Assembly: GCF_031755915.1 (NCBI RefSeq)
Contig: NC_083387.1
Span: forward strand, 13,785,001 to 13,849,000
Reading direction: 5' to 3'
Source of the DNA: Ziziphus jujuba
Taxonomy: Eukaryota > Streptophyta > Magnoliopsida > Rosales > Rhamnaceae
Length of the DNA stretch: 64,000 bases
Shown: positions 57,430 to 64,000 of the stretch, one piece after another
Layout of the letters: each line of letters starts with the position of its first letter
Numbering within the stretch: position 1 is the first letter of the stretch
Made by a program: the position numbers and the translations under genes
Notes under the pieces: generated by a model
Database searches by the model: none
What the model was told of the DNA's origin: nothing
Seen by the model: the letters and a program-made list of their open reading frames with translations, nothing else

Positions 57430-59400
57430 ATATGTAAAATTATAAATTCTCCTAATATATATTAGAAGTTCAAATCATAGGGAAATTTTAATAGGTAATA
57501 CGTGTTACGTAGTGCCAGATTGATTGGAGAATCAAATAAATATTTATTTAAACTTAGTTTAGATAATTCTTTTGCTGAGACTTGTAGCGAGGGCTTGTAA
57601 CAAAGCGGGACTAACAGGACTCTTTTGAAAAAAAAAAAAAAAAAAAAACTTTGAACTTGATAGGATTAATCAAATAAAATAATGTGTATTTTTATAGGAT
57701 TAATAAACAAAAATAAATCGTAAGAGTTAAGATTTAAATTAAATATATAGGATTAATCAACAAAAATAATTGCAAATGCAAAAAGGTGGAGATAACAATA
57801 AAATAAATTTGTCACTAAAATGAAAAGTTTACAACAATCACTATGTAATTACAACAATAATTATAGAAAAGTAATCTCCAACAATTTTATTTATCAAAAA
57901 AATAAAAATATAAAAGCGCAAATAGACAAACAAACAAATTCCTATAATTTGCATGTAAGACGCAATTTTACCCATCTAATGAGTGTGATATCATGCATTC
58001 TGGACTTTCTAACTACCCACTTTTGAGTATGCGATCAAACAAGCTGCCATGATAGACTAATGAAGTAACAAACAATAACACGCTTATCAGTACAAGAATA
58101 AAATAGTATTTTTAATTATAGATCAATTGTACAATTTAAGTTCTTAATTTTTAAAAATAGTAATTTAGATTATTAGTTTTTCAATTTGTTGCTGATTAAT
58201 TCAATTTTCAATTTGATAATCGGATAAATTGAATTATTACCATTCATTTATCAAATTGGAAACTAAACTAATATGTAATAAATTGAAAAATTAAAAATTT
58301 AAATTGCTATTTTTAAAAATTGAGAATATAAGCATAAAATTTTGAAAGACAAAGATATCAAGTGTAATTAACATTTTAATTAAAATCATCTTGTAAGCCA
58401 AAGTTTTGTTGTGTTTATATATCTGTTATTTGGATGGAACAGATCCCAAATTGGTTTTTTGATTTAATTTTCAAAGATGTTTTAGGTATCATTTTTTTTC
58501 AATAAATAAATAAACAAACAAAGTTAATGAATAAAAATAAAAAACTAAGATCAGCATTGATAATTGGTGACTTGATAAAATCCACATTCTGGCTATCCCA
58601 AAGGGACAATAATACTAGTAAATTAGTAATAATAAACAACGACTTATCCTTGGTCTTCTTAGAGGTTAGATATGATTCTAGAGTCCCTAAAATTTCTTTC
58701 AGTGAGTTTAAAATTTCTCTTATCAACACTGTAATAATAGTGTAATGAAACGATGCTAATTATACATGCAAAGGGAAAACCATATCATACCTTGTTATCG
58801 TGCTCAACCGATTACTTGTTTGAAGATAAAAGCCTCAAATCATAAAATTTTTATTTTATTATTATTATTTTTTTTTCACAGAAATATTATCAAATGGAAA
58901 AGAGCTGGTAGAGAATAGCTTATATTCGCATATATTCTAACAATCTGCTTTAGTTATTCCCACAATATATAAACTATTAACTCAACCATACATTAATAAA
59001 AACTGAAAGCTACTGAAATTAACCATTAGGTACTGAAAAACATAGATGAATTATAATTAAAACATCAAACATCTCACAGTTTCACATCTAAAACCAAATC
59101 AACCTAGACACAAACTATATATATATATATATATATATATCAATATAATAATAATAAGAATAATAATTAACGTCCAAAATCTTTTAGTCGAAGAGGGTGA
59201 AATTAAAATCATCGTCGTCGGACTCCTCTCTTTCTCCGACCTTCTCCTCTCTCTCCTGCTCATTGGCTGCAGCAGCGCCATTCTCGCCCCCTACCGTTGC
59301 AGCCACAGCAACTGCAGCACCACCAAACGACGACGACATTGACACCAACTTTTCTCTTCCAGAGGCAATCAGCTCAGTAAAATCCTTTCCATCGACTTGA
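57430..59400 (-). repeat. Segmental duplication, arm 2 (holds the intact P2 gene's 3' half)
   Basis: On the - strand this runs collinearly with 21765-24450. Starting at the P2 gene it passes the CTATCCCAAAGGGACAAT block (58595), the ATGCAAATTATAGGAA block (57935-58040), the TTGTAGCGAGGGCTTG block (57582) and the GATTCTCCAATCAAT block (57540). The homologous distance from P2 stop to the first block is about 0.6 kb here and 0.3 kb in arm 1. Confidence 0.85.
58137..58331. mobile_element. Foldback MITE, about 80-bp arms
   Basis: Left arm CTTAATTTTTAAAAATAGTA and right arm complement CTCAATTTTTAAAAATAGCA pair, and the pairing continues through TTTTTCAATTTGTT / TTTTTCAATTTATT for about 80 bp around a short loop. 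It lies in arm 2 of the P2 duplication only, so it arrived after the duplication or was lost from arm 1. Confidence 0.8.
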
Positions 59401-59531
59401 GACAAAAGAAACACGATCTTGTTTTCATCAACCTCAGCTCCGACCGATGACAGAATCTTCTTCAAATCATCGGCTGTTGGGTTGGTGTTCCCTCCCAACA
59501 CCGCAAGCATATATGCGGCCAGCACCTTCAT
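59184..59531 (-). CDS. RPP2: 60S acidic ribosomal protein P2
   Basis: 115-residue protein starting MKVLAAYMLAVLGGN, the canonical P2 N-terminal dimerisation helix, then ADDLKKILSSVGAE, LLSQVDGKDFTELIASGREK, an alanine-rich hinge (GAAVAVAATVGG, NGAAAANEQ) and an acidic tail ending SDDDDFNFTLFD. P1/P2 dimers form the ribosomal stalk that recruits elongation factors; the usual end is (M)GFSLFD, so FNFTLFD is a mild deviation. The frame is open 19 codons further upstream (to 59588) but the Met at 59531 is the family start and the upstream part looks like 5' UTR. No intron interrupts the coding sequence, although plant P2 genes often have one. A TATA box lies about 100 bp upstream. Two broken copies sit at 21765 and 24935. 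Confidence 0.93.
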   Translation of the reverse strand: MKVLAAYMLAVLGGNTNPTADDLKKILSSVGAEVDENKIVFLLSQVDGKDFTELIASGREKLVSMSSSFGGAAVAVAATVGGENGAAAANEQEREEKVGEREESDDDDFNFTLFD

Positions 59532-59629
59532 CTTTGCAAAGCAATTAGAGACCAACAAAGAGAGAACTAGAGATCGCAAACCACACAAGAAAAGTGAAAT
59601 CTATAATCTATCTTGGCCTACAAGGTGCC

Positions 59630-59637
59630 TATTTATA
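59630..59637 (-). promoter_or_regulatory. Probable TATA box of the P2 gene
   Basis: TATAAATA on the - strand, 99 bp from the ATG at 59531. The presence of a core promoter in front of an uninterrupted coding sequence argues that this copy is expressed. Confidence 0.6.
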
Positions 59638-60536
59638 ATTTAATAATAATTCTAATTGGAAATAAACCCAAATTATAAAATCCGGATTAGAAAACCAAAA
59701 CGTAATCCAATAAATTTTCTAAAACCGTAAATGGAATCTTAAATTATAAAATCCTGAAATAATAAATCGAAACAAATAAAATATAATAATAGTCACATTA
59801 AAATACCATTCCCATTCTGCATCATACTCGTCCACTAAACCATTGAAAAATATTAGTAAACTATAAAAAAAGGATATATTAGTAAAATACATATTTTTCC
59901 TTTCAATTTTTCATGTTTTCTTTTGGCGTAAGAATGTAAGACAAATATATTAGGAAAATACATATTTTTCCCTTCAATTTTTCATGTTTTCTTTCGGCGT
60001 AAAAATGTAAAACAAATATATCTGTCTTCTTATTCAAAGCAAATACTCAGTAGGTCGCAAAACTAATTTTAGAAAATAAGAAATCATGTTTAACGCCTCA
60101 GTGTCAAATTAACCAGAGATTACCATTAACTGCTTCTATTAATGAGAGCATGCAATATTTTTATTTCAAAACTAATATTAAAAAAATAAAAAATAAAGAA
60201 AAAAGACAAACAAACAAACTTTTCATAAAGCCTTCTATAACGTATTGCACTGTATGGATTTTTGCATCATAAAAAGGAAGTCTAGAAGCAATGGAAAATA
60301 TCACAGTAACTTCAACAAAATTCATAATCAGCATTTAAACGACCAACTCCCCACCTGCGAGTATGATATTTATGGCCATTCAAATCAAACAAAACCAATA
60401 AAAGTACCTTCTACTAACACGCCATGATTATCTTAATGTTATAAACACATACAATTTCCAAAAGAGCTCTTAATGACAAGGGGCATCGCATATGAAGATA
60501 ACAAAAACAACTGTGCATTACCAAGCAACTGCATTC
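59638..60536. other. P2 upstream region and 3' flank of the next gene
   Basis: Shared spacer between two - strand genes. It contains a 71-bp tandem duplication (59876-60017), a possible fourth copy of the P2-flank module near 60255-60400 (TTTTTGCATCATAA, ACTCCCCACCTGCGAGTATGA), and the 3' UTR of the Arg/Gly-rich protein gene. No other gene was seen. Confidence 0.5.
59876..60017. repeat. 71-bp two-copy tandem duplication upstream of P2
   Basis: ATATTAG.AAAATACATATTT starts at 59876 and 59947; the copies differ at a few bases (CTTTTGGCGTAAG against CTTTCGGCGTAAA). It is about 240-390 bp upstream of the P2 TATA box on the - strand. Confidence 0.95.
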
Positions 60537-63151
60537 CTATGAACCCAGGAGTGCCTCCACCTTAGCAATTTGGTCCTCTTCATTTTTTGGGGTTGGACTT
60601 CTATTAGCCTCGTGATATAGATCATGTTTCCATTTCTCGACCTGAGTACCATTACTGCAATACCCACGCCTCCCCCCACTGTATCTATCTCTTCCCTTAT
60701 AATTTCCATCACCGCCACCACCATATCTTTCTCTTGAAAGAAAACCAGTTCTCTGTGTTTCTCTCCTATATGGTGCTGCTTTGTCTCCTGAAAATGGCTT
60801 CTCTGAACTATCCAAATGGCGGCCACTGTAACCTCTTTCCTCCCTTTTTCCACTTTCTGAAGGGAGGTCCAGATAGCTCGACTTTACAGTATCAGCAGAT
60901 GCTTTATCAGCACTTCCAGAGTGGGCTTGAATCTTCTTCTCTCTAAATGCAGGTCTTTTCCTTGCAGGAGGTGGATCAGCCTCCATTTCAAAGAACCCAC
61001 CATGGTTCCAGCTGTCTTTTTCATCTCCCTTGGCTCTCTCATCTTGTTGCCATGTATCATTAGTTCCTGCCTTATTTTCTGTCCTTTCTTTATGCTGATC
61101 CCTTGAATCCCTCCACCATCCACGTTCTAAAACCCAACAAGAAAATTAAATAATAAGAAACAGTAAAACTTAAATTTCCACTAGAAAAAGAAAAATAATC
61201 AAAGATTATCAGAAAGTCAAAAGAAAATAGAAAACCTTCTTATTTTTAATTGTAAAATCAGCAGTCAATAAAAATTGGTCACTGATCAGAAAAGATAGGA
61301 ATCTCACCACTGGCTGCACCCCAACCAGAGCTTCGACCAACTTGCCCGGCATTACCACGCTCATCGTGCTGTTAAAGACATGCGCAGGCAAGCCTAAAGA
61401 TTGTTATATACACAAAGGCACTTGAAGGCACGGGGCTGAACAACAATCCCCATACGTCAGTTCTAGAAAGATTGGCATAGAATGAATAGGAAAGAAGAAA
61501 TTTAACTCAAAATACTCTTTCTAGTTGAGCAATTTTTCAATCTGGATGAGAGCAAAGTTTGCAAGCCAACCCGGAAATGAAGCATAAAACATGATTTTGA
61601 CTGACATGTGCTCAATAAAATTCTAATTCCTATTGTCTCCCTTAATATTTTATGTCCATGCATCTGGTTAAAATCCATACTGAAGTAGCTGTAAATGCAT
61701 GTTCTTCTAAAAGAAAGATATTACAAATTTTCTACATCTGCTACAACATATCCTGCTTCTAATCAACAAGTTAACTCTATTTTAATTTTCTACATCTGCT
61801 ACAACATATCCTGCTTTTAATCAACAAGCTAACTATAGTTTTCTTTATGTCTACCTTTCCATGAGTAGCAAAACAAGTCTATCTTTCTTCCATGCGTAAC
61901 AAAACAAATTACCTTCTTTTTGCAAGTTTTTCATATACATCTTTGTATTTTTAGAAATTAAAATATCTCTCCATAAATTTTCAATTTTTTTGCTGCACTG
62001 TGCTTCCTTCTACACACTTCTTGAAATTTTGACACGTAAATTAAACATATGAAAAGGAATGAGATTGCAACTAAAATCAAATTCAATGGGAGCCTTCCAT
62101 AGATTTAGGAAGTATAGAGGCATGTTGCAAAACATACAAAGAAACAGAGAGGTTAACGTGATCTACCCTATTTTTCTATTAAGAAACAAAACGGTATTAC
62201 ATTTCTCTTCTATACTGAATACCTATTTTATGTCTTATATCCACGAAACTACGATCGTATAAAAGTAAAGAGTAGCAGACTAATAATCTTAACAAGAGAT
62301 CAAGATGAGTACAATTTAAGAGTATCAAAAAACTGTTCACCAAGATGACAGGCTGCACTTGAAAATAAATGGACGGGACACTGGCAGTACATATGAGGTA
62401 AACACAAACTACCTACATAAGCAACTCTCAAATAGAGACATCCAGAAAGCATCAATCATCATCAGCTAAGTATCTATGCTAATGAGCTTGTAATAGCATC
62501 ACTAACATTCTAGAAAGAGCAGAAAAATCTGTAGCCCTAAGCAATTGGTGATAGATAGTAAATAGTAAATCCGCATGAGGAACCAGAATGCTAAAGAATG
62601 TATGTTGATTGGACTTGGGTGTGAGTGTCAGATGTGGGTATGTGTCCAAATGTTGGATCAGTCTGTTTTTCAAAGCTTTTCCACATATTTGGAATGTCCA
62701 ATAGCCATACCTCATCAGTGTCAGACACATGGACATGGGAATTGTGCGATAAAGCGAAAAGTCCAAGTAACATGGTAAAGAACTAAGGATTCTAGAGACA
62801 ATATGAAGTCCATAGATTAGTTCATCAGTTTGCAAGCAAAAGATTAATAAGTTAATTCGATTCATAAATTTTCAGAACACCTGAAAATAAGATCGTGATC
62901 GTGGCACTTCAGTTGGATTAGACGAATGCTTTGTTCCTTCTTCAAGTCCATTAGATTTCCTGTCAGGTTCCTTGGTTACAGCCCCTTTATCTAGTCTAGC
63001 ATCAGACGTTAACGAGGAGCCAAGAGGCAATCCATCTTGCAGTTGGCGGCGATGCTTTTGATCCTGATCTGTGTGGTTTCTGAAATCCAAATTAGAATTG
63101 CTAGGTAACCTCTCTGGTGCTGGTTTTCCATCCCTCCTAGACCGCTTAGGA
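60537..63151 (-). CDS. Arg/Gly/Ser-rich protein, function unknown (5' part beyond window)
   Basis: Three exons on the - strand with consistent GT-AG joins: 63151-62881, 61368-61308 and 61126-60537, giving 306 visible residues to the stop. The first visible exon begins mid-codon (SPKRSRRDG follows an acceptor at 63152), so the gene starts upstream, outside the window or in unrecognised exons. The product is hydrophilic and probably disordered: basic KRSRRDGKPAPERL, a WWRDS and GFFEMEADPPPARKRPAFREKK segment, a Gly/Arg-rich stretch (RYGGGGDGNYKGRDR) like RNA-binding RGG regions, and a C-terminal VEKWKHDLYHEANRSPTPKN followed by EEDQIAKVEALL, which looks like a conserved short helix. I recognise the ending as typical of a plant nuclear-type protein family but cannot name a function; RNA binding is only a guess from composition. 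Confidence 0.82.
61731..61846. repeat. 58-bp two-copy tandem duplication in an intron
   Basis: TCTACATCTGCTACAACATA occurs at 61731 and 61789; both copies run through CCTGCTT(C/T)TAATCAACAAG. It lies in the intron 61369-62880 of the Arg/Gly-rich protein gene and does not touch splice sites. Confidence 0.95.
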
Positions 63152-64000
63152 CTAAAATCAACCAGTGAGAAATTCAAGCCATGTTATCATTGGAATCAAA
63201 TGTAAAACTTGAAAACTCTTATTTTACAACGTGAATAAACACAAAACTAATCCCTCTTGGGCTTCTCTTATTTTCCATTTATAACGTACTCTTTATTTTT
63301 AACAAGCACAAAAAGCATGAAATCTGACACATGGTAAATTTGTATACGCATAAATAAAATTAAAGATCAAGTAACAATGCCAGCTTTCTCAGATGGAAAC
63401 ACCATAAGAGTATAATATTTTAAATTTTTAAACAGATGGATAAACTTCATAGAGAAGAAGAAAATAATGAAAGATAGGTAGTAGCCCTTCTAAAAGTACA
63501 GTTTTCTCAAAATGTCCATGTTTCTAAAACGATAAATTTTAAACAGCACCAATATACTGAAGAAGTTGAATTGATTGATGGAGTTTTGTTGAAGCTCAAC
63601 AGATTATTACAAATAACTACTCAAAAACAAATCTTCAATAGCTTAATTGGGTGAAGAACCAGTGAAATCAGTTAGAAAAATGCATATTATAGAGAACATA
63701 GTTAGACGAAGACTTGAAATATGTGCATGAATCTTCATATAATGAACTAACCACTAAAAAGGGAAAAAAAAAAAGAAAAAAAAAAGAAGAGAGAATCCCT
63801 CTGTCTAAATTCAATAAATTGAACAGAAAACATTTCAGTGTCTGATTAAGTATAAACTAAATTATACACGCACATAAACATGGATTTTCCTGAAATTGTA
63901 GTTCAACAACCACAAAAACTAGCATAAACTCATAAACATCGAGTAAAAATTCCAGAAAACCTAATTTTTTTTTTTTTTTTTTTAAAATTCCCAAATCCGA
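63152..64000 (-). other. Presumed intron of the right-edge gene
   Basis: No exon could be supported between the acceptor at 63152 and the window edge. Poly-A-type runs at 63767-63788 and a T run at 63966-63983 are the only notable features. The upstream exons of the Arg/Gly-rich protein probably lie beyond 64000. Confidence 0.45.

Noticed and set aside
60518..60853. 111-codon - strand frame in a second reading of the right-edge gene
   Set aside because: Overlaps the last exon in another frame; the frame ending EEDQIAKVEALL joins in phase with the two upstream exons, this one does not.

Overview
This is a nuclear segment of a flowering plant, probably a eudicot. It is AT-rich, its genes have GT-AG introns, and it encodes plant-specific families: a GH3 beta-xylosidase, an EPF-like cysteine-rich peptide and an acidic ribosomal P2 protein. 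Much of it is Ty1/copia retrotransposon debris and foldback (MITE-like) repeats. The species cannot be named from the sequence. All calls come from reading the sequence by eye; no database search was run, and identities between repeats are visual estimates.

Layout. 1-4082: repeats, including a gutted copia-type element (1167-4082). 6248-18538: the gene-rich part, all on the + strand: beta-xylosidase (6345-9218, 5 exons), EPF-like peptide gene (about 9570-10154, first exon problematic), a small 101-residue plant protein (13961-14266) and an RlmN-type radical SAM RNA methyltransferase (15201-18538, 7 exons). 19160-27029: a copia 3' remnant, a segmental duplication carrying two broken P2 copies, and AT-rich repeats. 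27035-43735: a nest. A foldback repeat was split by a copia element (27480-42625), which was itself entered by an opposite-strand copia element (28914-35715) and by a solo LTR or short LTR element (37067-38204). All three insertions have LTR-type ends and matching 5-bp target duplications. 45271-56196: two more degenerate + strand copia elements. 56196-64000: foldback repeats, the other arm of the P2 duplication with the intact P2 gene (59184-59531, - strand), and the 3' part of a - strand gene for an Arg/Gly/Ser-rich protein (60537-63151) whose start lies beyond the right edge.

The host genes show no common pathway: they cover cell-wall or glycan trimming, a secreted developmental signal, RNA modification and ribosome structure. 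The features most worth a second look are the inverted P2 duplication about 35 kb apart, the array of about 32-bp hairpin repeats in a copia leader, the absence of a normal primer-binding site in two related copia elements, the unresolved first exon of the EPF-like gene, and many two-copy tandem duplications across the window. I found no CRISPR array, tRNA, rRNA or defence-type operon, and no convincing new multi-gene system.
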